The notes beneath the pieces were generated by a model that had not been told where the DNA came from, made no database searches, and worked only from the letters and a program-made list of their open reading frames with translations. From Planctomycetota bacterium (lineage in GTDB: Bacteria > Planctomycetota > OFTM77): DNA of 64,000 bases. The stretch lies in assembly GCA_029260795.1 (NCBI GenBank), contig JAJDCO010000002.1, positions 50,440 through 114,439 on the forward strand, read 5' to 3'. Positions 9,107 to 17,121 of this stretch are shown here, in pieces (position 1 is the stretch's first letter; each line of letters starts with the position of its first letter). The position numbers and the translations under genes are program-made.

Positions 9107-10903
9107 CTACTTCACCCAGCGTTGAACCAGCGGCACCCACTTCGAAGCCGGATAGCGTTTCAGGAGCTCCCGGTACTTCGCCATTCGCTCTCGATCGTCC
9201 TTCTCTTGGCGAGCGGCGTAGAAGAGCTCCTGCGCGGGCGCGGCTTGACGCTCCCGCAGGCGAGCGAAGGTTTCGAGACAGCTCTGAGCGGCGGGCACGA
9301 GGGCGAACTGGTTGCGAAACTCCCAAAAGTCGGCGGCCCAATCGCCGCTGGAGTCGTCGCGCATCGTCTTCTCGAGCGCCTCGGCGCGGGGCTGGGCCGC
9401 GGCGTCGATCTTGGTGGTCAAACTCGCGATGGACTTGCGTTCGTCCTCATTGCCATTCGCCGATGCGGCGCGATGAAGGGCGGCCATCGCGTCCCGGTAC
9501 TCGCGGGCTTTCAGCTGTTGACCTGCGAAGCGCACCAAGGACTTTGCGTCGGTCGAGGCCATCTGTTCTAGCCAGCGTACGGCCGCTTCGACCGGAAGGT
9601 GATCGAACACGTGACCCACTCGCTCGGGTGCGAAGAGCTTCAGCATCGGGAAGCCCTCATCCACGAAGCGCTCGTGACAGTATTGCCCGCTGCTGAAGTC
9701 GACGACGTTGTCCTTCTGACCGTGCACGATGGCGATCGGGAGGCGTCGTTGAGCGGCCCGCACGGCGGCGTCGGTGAAGGCATCGGGCTCGCACTGGACG
9801 AGCAGGTTGCCGGACATGGGAAACGCTCCGGCGATCTTCTCGGGGTAGAACATCGCGATCGCGAAGGTCAGGAAACCGCCCTGTGAGTGCCCACCGACGA
9901 AGAAGTGCTCGATCGGCAGAGTCTCCTTCAGCTCGTCGAGGGCCTCGGCCGCCAGCGCGGGCGTTTGCCGGTAGGCCCACTTGTGCCACTTCTCGTGACC
10001 GCTGAAGTTGACGTAGGTCGCGTTGAACACTCGCCGCCCGGGCCGCGAAGCGGAGCTGAGCCGCTCGCCGTCGAATCCGATCAGGATGTAGTCCTCTGCC
10101 AGCTTCGGCCAGAGGCTCGCCATCGTGGCGACGTAGCCCTTCGAGCTCATGTTCGAGCCGTGGAAGAACGCGATCGCCGGATAGGTGCGCTTCCCGTCGT
10201 AGCTCTTGGGCACGCGGAGATAGTAGTTGAGCGCGCTGTGCGATTGGCCTTCGGTGAGCTGGCCGGGCATCGGCGGTGCGGCCCGGTGTTGGATGCGATA
10301 GGCTCCCCAGGCGCGGGGCTCGGACGATCCGGCCGCCGTGAACTCGCCCTGGAACGTCTCGTCGTCCTCCCAGAGCTCGAACCAACCGGAGCCGCTTGCG
10401 CTCGGCTCGCGGTACGTGAACTGGAGTCGCTTCCCTTGGACGTCGCCTTCGATCGAGAACTCGTCGTCGAAGCCGTAAGTGCCCTGGACGCGGGATCCTC
10501 GCTGCTCGAGCTTCATCGGTCCGAACGAGCCGGACCAGCGACCCGTGAATCCACCGGCGCTCGACGCTTCACCTTCGCGCACGAAGACGATGCGCGCGAT
10601 TTCGTCGCGACGCAGCGTTCGGCTGCCCTTCTTCAAGCGCACTCTCAAGGTCCTCAGTTGGACTTCACCCGTCAGCTCGTCGCCTTCGCTCGTTCGTAGG
10701 ACGTCGGGGGAGCCGAGCTCGATCTCGACGATGTCCTCGGCGCGGAGTGTCGTCGTTCGGCGGTCGGCCTCGATCTTCCAACGGGAGACCGACACGCGAC
10801 CCTCGACGACCTCACCATCGCGCAATGTCACTTGCACGTCCGAGGCAAAGCTCGCCACGGCTCCGACCAACACGAGGGTCCAGGCCTTCAAGAGCGCTGT
10901 CAT
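9107..10903 (-). CDS. Secreted alpha/beta-hydrolase (esterase/PHB-depolymerase-like) with N-terminal beta domain
   Basis: 598 residues from ATG 10903 with a signal peptide (residues 1-20). Residues about 22-75 are an SH3-like DGEVVEGRV domain typical of planctomycete exported proteins, and 90-190 a beta-rich domain. Residues about 215-440 are an alpha/beta-hydrolase of the polyhydroxybutyrate depolymerase/feruloyl-esterase type: oxyanion region AIAFFHGSN, nucleophile S340 in GGHSQGG, acid in HGQKDNVVD, and a histidine in VGHVFDH. The last 150 residues are helical and TPR-like. It should hydrolyse an extracellular or periplasmic ester; the substrate cannot be told. It converges on the gene ending at 8919, with the secreted-domain remnant in between. 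Confidence 0.85.
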   Translation of the reverse strand: MTALLKAWTLVLVGAVASFASDVQVTLRDGEVVEGRVSVSRWKIEADRRTTTLRAEDIVEIELGSPDVLRTSEGDELTGEVQLRTLRVRLKKGSRTLRRDEIARIVFVREGEASSAGGFTGRWSGSFGPMKLEQRGSRVQGTYGFDDEFSIEGDVQGKRLQFTYREPSASGSGWFELWEDDETFQGEFTAAGSSEPRAWGAYRIQHRAAPPMPGQLTEGQSHSALNYYLRVPKSYDGKRTYPAIAFFHGSNMSSKGYVATMASLWPKLAEDYILIGFDGERLSSASRPGRRVFNATYVNFSGHEKWHKWAYRQTPALAAEALDELKETLPIEHFFVGGHSQGGFLTFAIAMFYPEKIAGAFPMSGNLLVQCEPDAFTDAAVRAAQRRLPIAIVHGQKDNVVDFSSGQYCHERFVDEGFPMLKLFAPERVGHVFDHLPVEAAVRWLEQMASTDAKSLVRFAGQQLKAREYRDAMAALHRAASANGNEDERKSIASLTTKIDAAAQPRAEALEKTMRDDSSGDWAADFWEFRNQFALVPAAQSCLETFARLRERQAAPAQELFYAARQEKDDRERMAKYRELLKRYPASKWVPLVQRWVK

Positions 10904-11182
10904 GCGCGTATCTCCGTCTCTTCAGGGGCGCGGCTCGGGCGGGTGCCCTCACACGGTAGAGATCGGTGCGCACGGCTCAAGTAAAAGTCGCGTAATCCGC
11001 GAGGGCGGAGCGCGTCCGCGAGGCGATGGGAGGCGAGCGCGTTCGAACGGTGTTGGCGACTGCACCTTTCTCGGGTCAGCGCCTGTGGATGACGACGGCA
11101 AACACGGGAATGACGACTCGCATGGCTCTTCTCCCGAGCTTCGATTCATCGCCTCTCGCCCGATTCGCCGCACGAGCGCGAG

Positions 11183-11620
11183 TCAGGTCAGCCGCTTCGA
11201 GAAGTGGTACTTCACGACCCCCCCGGGAAAGCCTGCGATGGCGAGGTCCTCGCTGTATCCGAGCCGGCGATAGAAGTCCGGTGCCTGGAATGTGAACGTG
11301 TCGAGGTAGACGAGCTCACAGCCGCGCGCCTTGGCTTCTCGCTCGGCGCGCGCCATCAGCTCTCGGCCCAGTCCCGTCCGTCGCCGATCCGGCTCGACCC
11401 ACAGGATTTGGACCTCGCAGCAGGTCCCCCAGGAGCGCGCGATGATGCCGCCGAGAGCCGCTCTTCCCGCCTCTCTCGCGAAGAGGTACATCGGGCGCAC
11501 TGCGTCGAGACCACCGTGCTCGAGGATGTAAGACTCGATTCCCTGGTCGATTCGCTCGACGTCGGCTCGATCGGGTTGCTGCGCCACTTCGACGCGTACT
11601 TCACTCTGCGACTCGGACAT
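11183..11620 (-). CDS. GNAT-family N-acetyltransferase
   Basis: 145 residues starting MSESQSEVRVEV. I chose ATG 11620 because GGGAGG lies five bases upstream; a 22-residue longer frame has no such site and a poor composition. The acetyl-CoA-binding motif A is present (VEPDRRRTGLGRELMARAE, where RRRTGLG fits R/Q-x-x-G-x-G/A), followed by the typical C-terminal block LVYLDTFTFQAPDFYRRLGY. This is a single-domain cytosolic acetyltransferase of the size usual for the family; the acceptor (amine, antibiotic or protein N-terminus) is unknown. It stands alone, with no co-directional neighbour. Confidence 0.88.
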   Translation of the reverse strand: MSESQSEVRVEVAQQPDRADVERIDQGIESYILEHGGLDAVRPMYLFAREAGRAALGGIIARSWGTCCEVQILWVEPDRRRTGLGRELMARAEREAKARGCELVYLDTFTFQAPDFYRRLGYSEDLAIAGFPGGVVKYHFSKRLT

Positions 11621-12031
11621 CCGAACCTCCCTGTGCACAAGACCACCGCACGTGACGGGGCGATGGACAAGATCACTCGCGTGCAATCCTTTCGCAATGC
11701 ACTTCTCGAGTCCACGTCGAAGAGGAGGGGATGAACCACGGAGTGCACGACGAGCACGAAGGGGGAGGAGGAGAGCACGGAGAGGGAGCCTAGGATGACG
11801 TGCCTCTTCATAGAAATGCGTCCGGAAAGCCTCGAGAGTTTATCGCCGGCGCAAGCTTCGCTGCGCTCGCGTGCGCACACCGGACGTCTCGCGTTGAAGC
11901 TAGCGCCGGCGAGACGCAGCGAAGCCGGGACGACTCGCCGATCGAAGTGCAGCTTTCGCCGTGAGCGCTGGTTGCCGATATACTCGAAGGGTCGCTGCGA
12001 TTCGCCTCGACACTCTCCGTGAGGATCGGCC
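11621..12031. other. Intergenic region with CACGGAG microrepeats and one arm of an inverted repeat
   Basis: No gene is convincing in these 411 bases. At about 11735-11790 there is a purine-rich run with repeated CACGGAG and GAGCACG words. Further on, 11849-11878 is one arm of a 30-base perfect inverted repeat whose partner follows the sigma gene, and CGCAGCGAAGC near 11921 can fold back on that arm. The sigma gene's promoter should lie at the end of this stretch. Confidence 0.5.
11849..11878 (+). repeat. Left arm of a 30-bp perfect inverted repeat flanking ECF sigma 1
   Basis: Contains GCAAGCTTCGCTGCG and ends CGTGCGCAC. The exact reverse complement occurs at 12558-12587, 16 bases after the sigma gene's stop. 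The two arms enclose the whole sigma gene (about 740 bases end to end). Confidence 0.9.
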
Positions 12032-12541
12032 ATGGCCGAAGGTAGCTCACAACCGGGATGGAGCCAGGAGCTCTACGAGGAGCTTCATCGCTTGGCCGAG
12101 CGTCAGCTTCGGGGCGAGCGGAAGGACCACACGCTTCAACCGACGGCGCTCGTGAACGAAGCGTACTTGAGGCTCGTTCAGCTCGATCGTATGGAGTGGA
12201 AGGACGAGGAGCACTTTTTGGCGGCCGCCGCCGGGACGATCCGACGAGTCCTCATCGATCATGCGCGCGCGCGTCAAACTGCGAAGCGCGGCGGCGATTG
12301 GCAGCGGCTGACGTTGACGGGGCTGGCCGGCCTCGATGCCGACGACCAGTTGGACCTGATCGCCTTGGATGAAGCACTCGAGGGCCTGCGCCAGCTCGAC
12401 GAGACGATGCATCGCCTCGTTGAGCTCCGCTTCTTCGGTGGGCTCACCATCGAGCAGACGGCTCGCGCGTTGGGAATCGGAGTCACCACGGTCAAAGAGA
12501 AGTGGGACTTCGCGAAGGCTTGGCTCAAGCGAGAGCTCTGA
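12032..12541 (+). CDS. ECF-type RNA polymerase sigma factor 1 (Sig-70_X6 / Sigma70_ECF type)
   Basis: 169 residues from ATG 12032 (GAGGA eight bases upstream). It has region 2 (LYEELHRLAERQLRGERKDH, then TLQPTALVNEAYLRL) and region 4 with a helix-turn-helix (LRFFGGLTIEQTARALGIGV, then TTVKEKWDFAKAWL). This belongs to the group abundant in Planctomycetota and Acidobacteriota. The acidic DAED-like motif of ordinary ECF region 2.2 is absent; QPTA with two nearby threonines takes its place. In known kinase-linked ECF factors lacking this motif, phosphorylation supplies the missing charge. Kinase 1 lies 1.1 kb downstream, separated by a minus-strand gene and repeats. A perfect 30-base inverted repeat brackets the gene. 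Target promoters are unknown. Confidence 0.93.
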   Translation: MAEGSSQPGWSQELYEELHRLAERQLRGERKDHTLQPTALVNEAYLRLVQLDRMEWKDEEHFLAAAAGTIRRVLIDHARARQTAKRGGDWQRLTLTGLAGLDADDQLDLIALDEALEGLRQLDETMHRLVELRFFGGLTIEQTARALGIGVTTVKEKWDFAKAWLKREL

Positions 12542-12557
12542 GACTTGGCCACCGGGA

Positions 12558-12587
12558 GTGCGCACGCGAGCGCAGCGAAGCTTGCGC
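12558..12587 (-). repeat. Right arm of the 30-bp inverted repeat flanking ECF sigma 1
   Basis: Exact reverse complement of 11849-11878. The word GCTTCGCTGCGC (or its complement) recurs near 12750 in altered form and in each 34-bp unit at 63078-63246, next to another ECF sigma gene. Confidence 0.9.
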
Positions 12588-12639
12588 CCGTCGAGTTGGG
12601 AGCCGATCGAGTGTCGAGGGCCGGCGGAAGCGCAGACCG

Positions 12640-12720
12640 GGAGCGCGGGCATCCTGCCCGGCGGAGCGTGCAAGGGCCGTTGTGCCTGCAAACCGGGATC
12701 GCTGGCATGCTGCCCGGCGG
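12640..12720. repeat. Pair of short direct repeats with GGCA/TGCC hairpins
   Basis: Two similar units, about 12639-12663 and 12694-12720, each read CGGGAnCGC, GGCAT, CTGCCCGGCGG. The first folds as CGGGCA-TCC-TGCCCG (12646-12660) and the second more weakly as GGCA-TGC-TGCC. They look like small REP-type hairpins in the gap after the sigma gene and encode nothing recognisable. The rest of the 12542-12816 gap holds a CGTCAGCTCCGCTTC word that recurs near 63030. Confidence 0.55.
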
Positions 12721-12816
12721 GAAGGGGTCCGGCGTCAGCTCCGCTTCTCTTTCGGATGGCGAGTCCATTCGGGCGTTGCTTGCGGCGAAGCTACGCGGAC
12801 GCGCTCCGGTGCCTGC

Positions 12817-13461
12817 TCAGAACTGGCTGAAGTCGATCGCGCCCCAGTCGTCAACGGTTACCCATTGGCTGCCGAGCATCGCCTGCTTGCCACCGGCCAG
12901 GGGTGGCCGTCGAAGTGTCCCCTTCTTGACCAACTTGGCGATGGCCCGGCTGGCGGCCTGCTGATCCGTCGGACCGTCGATCGTCTCGACGCGAATCGGA
13001 GTCTTCGTCGAGTTGCCGCCATGTCGAAACATGTTGGCCGTCAGCTTGCCATCGTCAACCGACTCTCGAGAGCGCACCGACAGGACCGGGCGAGTGCTCG
13101 TACCGATGTAGACGCGGATCGCGTAGTAGCCGTGACGTTTGTTTCCGCCTTCGAGGGCCGCCTCATGGGACTTCCCTTCGGCCGCCGCCTGGTCGTCCTC
13201 TCGCAAGATCCCCAAGTCCCGCCCCAGCATCTTGGCACCCTGGGCGATGGGCGAGTCGGCGGCGCCCTCCCCGACGAAGTAGTGCATCCCGGCGTAGGCG
13301 ATTCCACCCACGACCACGAAGGCGGCCGCCCAGGAGGCGAGGGTTCCCAGTAGGCCCGAGCCGCCGGCGCCGGCTTCGGCGAGGGGAGTGACAGTTCCGC
13401 CAGTCGGCGCCGAAAAGCTGCGCACCTTGTTGGTCAGGTCGAAGATCTTGCGGTATTTCAT
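12817..13461 (-). CDS. Membrane-anchored hypothetical protein
   Basis: 214 residues from ATG 13461. A short basic N-terminus is followed by a Gly/Ala-rich stretch and one transmembrane helix (about residues 37-58, LLGTLASWAAAFVVVGGIAYAGM). The remaining 155 residues are soluble: a helix (AQGAKMLGRDLGILREDD) and a beta-rich C-terminal half with an IRVYIG and TKTPIRVETIDG pattern. I do not recognise a family. It lies between ECF sigma 1 and kinase 1 on the opposite strand, diverging from the kinase, so it may share a regulatory region with it. Involvement in the kinase-sigma pathway is only suggested by position. Confidence 0.7.
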   Translation of the reverse strand: MKYRKIFDLTNKVRSFSAPTGGTVTPLAEAGAGGSGLLGTLASWAAAFVVVGGIAYAGMHYFVGEGAADSPIAQGAKMLGRDLGILREDDQAAAEGKSHEAALEGGNKRHGYYAIRVYIGTSTRPVLSVRSRESVDDGKLTANMFRHGGNSTKTPIRVETIDGPTDQQAASRAIAKLVKKGTLRRPPLAGGKQAMLGSQWVTVDDWGAIDFSQF

Positions 13462-13628
13462 CGGAACAGCTCCGTTCGTTCATCCTGGTTGCGTTTCGGG
13501 CGGCTGTCTTGTCCGCTCCGACGACTCAGGCGAGAATCGGAGGGGGATTGGCCGGGAACTTCTCGAAAAAGAACCGGACGAGTGCTCCGGGCTGACCACG
13601 GCCTCGGGAGCCGGAAAGAGACGAGAGA

Positions 13629-16409
13629 GTGGATCCCCAGCGATTCGAACTGGTCCAGCGCCTCTATCAGCGTTTCCGGGCCGTGCCAGCTGCCGAGCGT
13701 GATCGAGCCCTGAGTGAGGAGTGCGGAGACGATCGCGAGCTCCGCGTCGAGGTCGAGTCGCTGCTCGCGAGCTCGGATGAGAGCTTCCTGGAGACGCCGG
13801 CTTGGCAGCAAACGCCGATCACGCGGGACCACGAGATCGAACCAGCCCGCTTCGACCTCCCCGACCAAATCGGGAGCTATCGCATTCGTGCGCGCCTGGG
13901 AGAAGGCGGGATGGGGATCGTCTTTCTCGCCGAGCAGGAGGGGACGGGGCGTGACGTCGCGCTCAAGGTGATCCGGCCGGGCTTCAGCTCGCCAGAAGCG
14001 CGTTCTCGCTTTGCTCGGGAGGCCAAGCTGCTGGCCCGACTCCGCCACCCGGGGATCGCGCGTATCTTCGAGGCGGGCGTGCATGGAGAAGGCGATGGCG
14101 CTCTTCCGTTCATTGCGATGGAGCGCGTCCAAGGGCCATCACTCCTCGAGTACGTCCGCGAGGTCGAGCTCGATGATCGCCAGAAGATCGAGCTCGTTCT
14201 CCCGATCTGCGAAGCGATCGATCACGCGCATCATCAAGGCGTGGTGCACCGGGATCTGAAACCGGGGAACATCCTCGTCGACCTGAGTGGCGAGCAACCG
14301 CAGGCGATGGTCGTCGACTTCGGAATCGCGCGCGCCCTGGACTCTTCGGCAGCCACCTCGCTGCGCACGCGCCCCGATCAGATCGTGGGCACGGTGCGCT
14401 ACATGAGTCCCGAGCAAGCACAGGGCCGAGATGTCGACGCCCGCGCCGACGTGTACGCGCTCGGCGTGGTGCTCTACGAGCTGCTGAGCGGTCAGCCTCC
14501 GCATGTCTTGGAGAACTGCGCATTGCCGGAAGCCGTGCGCATCGTCTGCGAGGAAGACGTGACGCCGCTGCGAACTCACGGGAGTCGATTCGGCGGCGAT
14601 CTGGACACCGTGGTCGGGAAGGCTCTCGAGAAGGACCCGAGCCGACGCTACGCCTCGGCGAGTGACTTGGCAGCCGATCTGAGGAGGACCCTCTCTCACG
14701 AGCCGATTCAGGCACGTCCGCCGAGCACCTTGTACCGTCTTCAGAAGTTCACGCGCCGCAATCGCGCCTTGGTCGCGGCACTCGGAATCGTGTTCATCGC
14801 CCTGACGACGGCGACGATCATCGCGGCGACAGCGGCCGTGTCCGAAAAGTCGGAGCGGCTGAGAGCCGAGCGGGCGTTGAAGGCCGAAGCGGAAGCGCGG
14901 GCGGATGCCCAGCGAGATCGAGACACGGCCCGACGCGAGCAGCGAGCCGCCGAGGAGGCGCGGCAGGCGGCGGAAGCGGCTCGACAAGAGGCTGAGGCCG
15001 CGCGCGCGGAGGCCGAGGTGCAGGTGCGGACCACGCAGGAGGTCAACGACTTCCTCAATCAGGACCTACTCGCGGCGTCCGACCCATACCAAACCCGCGA
15101 CCGCGAGCTGACGGTTCGGGACCTGTTGGACCGAGCTGCGGAGAAGCTCGAGGGACGGTTCCCAGACCAGCCGCTGGTGGAGGCCGCTCTGCGAAACACC
15201 CTGGGTACGGCTTACGCCGGGCTCGGGCGCTTCGATCTGGCCTCACCCCACTTCGATCGTCTGCTCGAGCTGACGCAGGCCCACCGCGGCGAGGAGCATG
15301 TCGACACCGTTCTCGCGATGACGATGGTTGCCGTCAATCACGATCGCTCCGGGCGCACCTCCGAGGCGGAGCCGCTGCACCGACGCGTGCTCGAGATCCG
15401 GCGCACCACCCTCGGTAACGACCATCGCGATACGCTCGATGCCGTGAACAACCTCGCCGCCTGGATGTTCTACCGCGGTCGGTTCGAGGAGGCCCGGCAG
15501 CTTTGGAGTGAGCTGCTCGAGCGCCGCAGCGAGCTCGAAGGGGAGGACGCCGCCGGCACGCTCAACGTCTCCGTCAACCTCGCCTACCTCTACGTCGTCC
15601 TCGGTCGGCTCGAGGAGGCGGAGCCGATGTATCGCCACGTGCTCGAGGTGCGGCTGCGTACGCTGGGAGAAGAGCACCCGTCGACCCTTCGCGTGCGGAA
15701 CAACTTAGCCGGTCTTTTCGATCGAGCACGCCGCTACGGGGAGGCGGAGGCCGAGTTCCGGGCGATCATCGAGGTGCAGCGGCGGACGCTCGGCGACGAC
15801 CACCCCGATACGCTCTTGTCTCTCAACAATCGCGCCTCGGTGCTCAAGCGGTTGGAGCGGCTCGACGAGTCTGAAGCGCTCTATCGGGAGGTCCTGGAAC
15901 GGCGACGGAAGACGCTCAGTGACTCGCATCCGCACACGCTGCTGTCGATCAACAACCTCGCCGTCTTGCTCGATGAGCGAGGGAGTCGCGAGGAGGCCGC
16001 GGCGCTCTATCACGAGGCGATGCGCGTGATGCGTGCCACGATCGGGGCTGGCCATCCCGATACCGTCAACGTCACAGGAAACCTGGCCGATATGCTGTGG
16101 GGGGGCGGGCAACGCGACGAGGCCTTGAAGCTCCTCGACGAGGCCGAGGCCTTGGCGGAGGCGGATGCGGCCGCCGACCCGGCGCGGCGGCGCGAGCTGA
16201 CCTTTCGCAAGGCGAGACTGCAGGTGCGAGGAGGCGATTTCACCGACGCGGAGCCGGCTCTGGTCGGTTTGCGAGAGGCACTGGAAGCGGATCCCGCTGC
16301 ATCGCGTGACCTGCTTCGCATCGTCTTGCTCGAGCTCGCCAACGTCTACGCGGCCACGGATCGCCCCGACGAGGCGCAGGCCTGTCGGGCTGCTGCTTCG
16401 GGGCGCTAG
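13629..16409 (+). CDS. Transmembrane Ser/Thr protein kinase with TPR sensor region (kinase 1)
   Basis: 926 residues from a GTG at 13629. Residues 1-75 are a helical lead common to this group. The kinase domain (about 85-360) has the Gly loop LGEGGMGIVFLAE, K113 in VALKVI, HRDLKPGN with catalytic D209, and D230FG, so it should be active. A transmembrane helix lies near 380-403 (VAALGIVFIALTTATIIAATAA), then a Glu/Ala/Arg-rich coiled coil (about 408-480). From residue 500 on come TPR_10/12 repeats of about 42 residues (ALYREVLERRRKTLSDSHPH and relatives), likely outside the membrane as a protein-binding sensor. ECF sigma 1 lies upstream and ECF sigma 2 starts 142 bases downstream; the family's usual pairing suggests these sigma factors as candidate substrates. 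Confidence 0.93.
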   Translation: MDPQRFELVQRLYQRFRAVPAAERDRALSEECGDDRELRVEVESLLASSDESFLETPAWQQTPITRDHEIEPARFDLPDQIGSYRIRARLGEGGMGIVFLAEQEGTGRDVALKVIRPGFSSPEARSRFAREAKLLARLRHPGIARIFEAGVHGEGDGALPFIAMERVQGPSLLEYVREVELDDRQKIELVLPICEAIDHAHHQGVVHRDLKPGNILVDLSGEQPQAMVVDFGIARALDSSAATSLRTRPDQIVGTVRYMSPEQAQGRDVDARADVYALGVVLYELLSGQPPHVLENCALPEAVRIVCEEDVTPLRTHGSRFGGDLDTVVGKALEKDPSRRYASASDLAADLRRTLSHEPIQARPPSTLYRLQKFTRRNRALVAALGIVFIALTTATIIAATAAVSEKSERLRAERALKAEAEARADAQRDRDTARREQRAAEEARQAAEAARQEAEAARAEAEVQVRTTQEVNDFLNQDLLAASDPYQTRDRELTVRDLLDRAAEKLEGRFPDQPLVEAALRNTLGTAYAGLGRFDLASPHFDRLLELTQAHRGEEHVDTVLAMTMVAVNHDRSGRTSEAEPLHRRVLEIRRTTLGNDHRDTLDAVNNLAAWMFYRGRFEEARQLWSELLERRSELEGEDAAGTLNVSVNLAYLYVVLGRLEEAEPMYRHVLEVRLRTLGEEHPSTLRVRNNLAGLFDRARRYGEAEAEFRAIIEVQRRTLGDDHPDTLLSLNNRASVLKRLERLDESEALYREVLERRRKTLSDSHPHTLLSINNLAVLLDERGSREEAAALYHEAMRVMRATIGAGHPDTVNVTGNLADMLWGGGQRDEALKLLDEAEALAEADAAADPARRRELTFRKARLQVRGGDFTDAEPALVGLREALEADPAASRDLLRIVLLELANVYAATDRPDEAQACRAAASGR

Positions 16410-16551
16410 TGGGATCGTCTTCAACTGTCGAGCCCACAGTGAGGGGGATTCGCGCCCGGTGAATCTCCGGTCCCATCGGTCCCGATTGCCCGCGAGTTTT
16501 GATAGCCTTGAGCCGGAATGTGAGAGTGTAGGGCAGCCAGGAAAGCGAGCG

Positions 16552-17121
16552 ATGTCGTCGAGCTCGGACGATTCCGTGGGAAAGAGCGACGCCTTCGATA
16601 CGAAGCTCTATGACGAGCTTCGTCGCATCGCGCAGGCCTACCTCTCTCAGGAGAGAAAAGGGCACACGCTGCAGCCGACGGCGCTGGTTCACGAAGCATA
16701 CTTGCGCCTCGCGCCGAGTGACACGCTCTCCCAAGGGAACCGGTCGCGCACTTTGGCGTTCGCCGCGATCGCCATGCGGCGGATCCTGGTCAATCACGCT
16801 CGCGACCGGGCACGATTGAAACGGGGTGGGGGCCGGGCCCGTGTGACACTGCACGAGGGGGATCTCGTCGAGGACGGCAGAGACGGCATCGACCTGATCG
16901 CTTTGGACGACTGCCTCGTGCGACTCGCGGAGATGGACCCGCGAAAAAGTCGACTGGTCGAGCTCCGATATTTCGGAGGACTCTCCAACTCGGAGATCGC
17001 CGAGCAGCTCGAGGTCTCGGCCGCCACGGTCAAGCGGGAGTGGACCCTGGCCCGGGCTTGGCTGATCCGTGAGCTATCGGAGGGTGAGGCGGATGAAGGC
17101 AGGTCGCTGGCAAGAGATTGA
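16552..17121 (+). CDS. ECF-type RNA polymerase sigma factor 2 (Sig-70_X6 type)
   Basis: 189 residues from ATG 16552, chosen because a purine-rich site (GGAAAGCGAG) precedes it; the open frame extends upstream but without sigma similarity. Region 2 reads YDELRRIAQAYLSQERKGHT, then LQPTALVHEAYLRL; region 4 reads LRYFGGLSNSEIAEQLEVSA, then ATVKREWTLARAWL. As in sigma 1, the acidic region 2.2 motif is missing and Q-P-T-A stands there. The gene overlaps the next kinase gene by 29 bases, so the two are translationally coupled and almost certainly function together. It probably directs transcription of a small regulon when activated by the kinase or its signal. Confidence 0.93.
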   Translation: MSSSSDDSVGKSDAFDTKLYDELRRIAQAYLSQERKGHTLQPTALVHEAYLRLAPSDTLSQGNRSRTLAFAAIAMRRILVNHARDRARLKRGGGRARVTLHEGDLVEDGRDGIDLIALDDCLVRLAEMDPRKSRLVELRYFGGLSNSEIAEQLEVSAATVKREWTLARAWLIRELSEGEADEGRSLARD

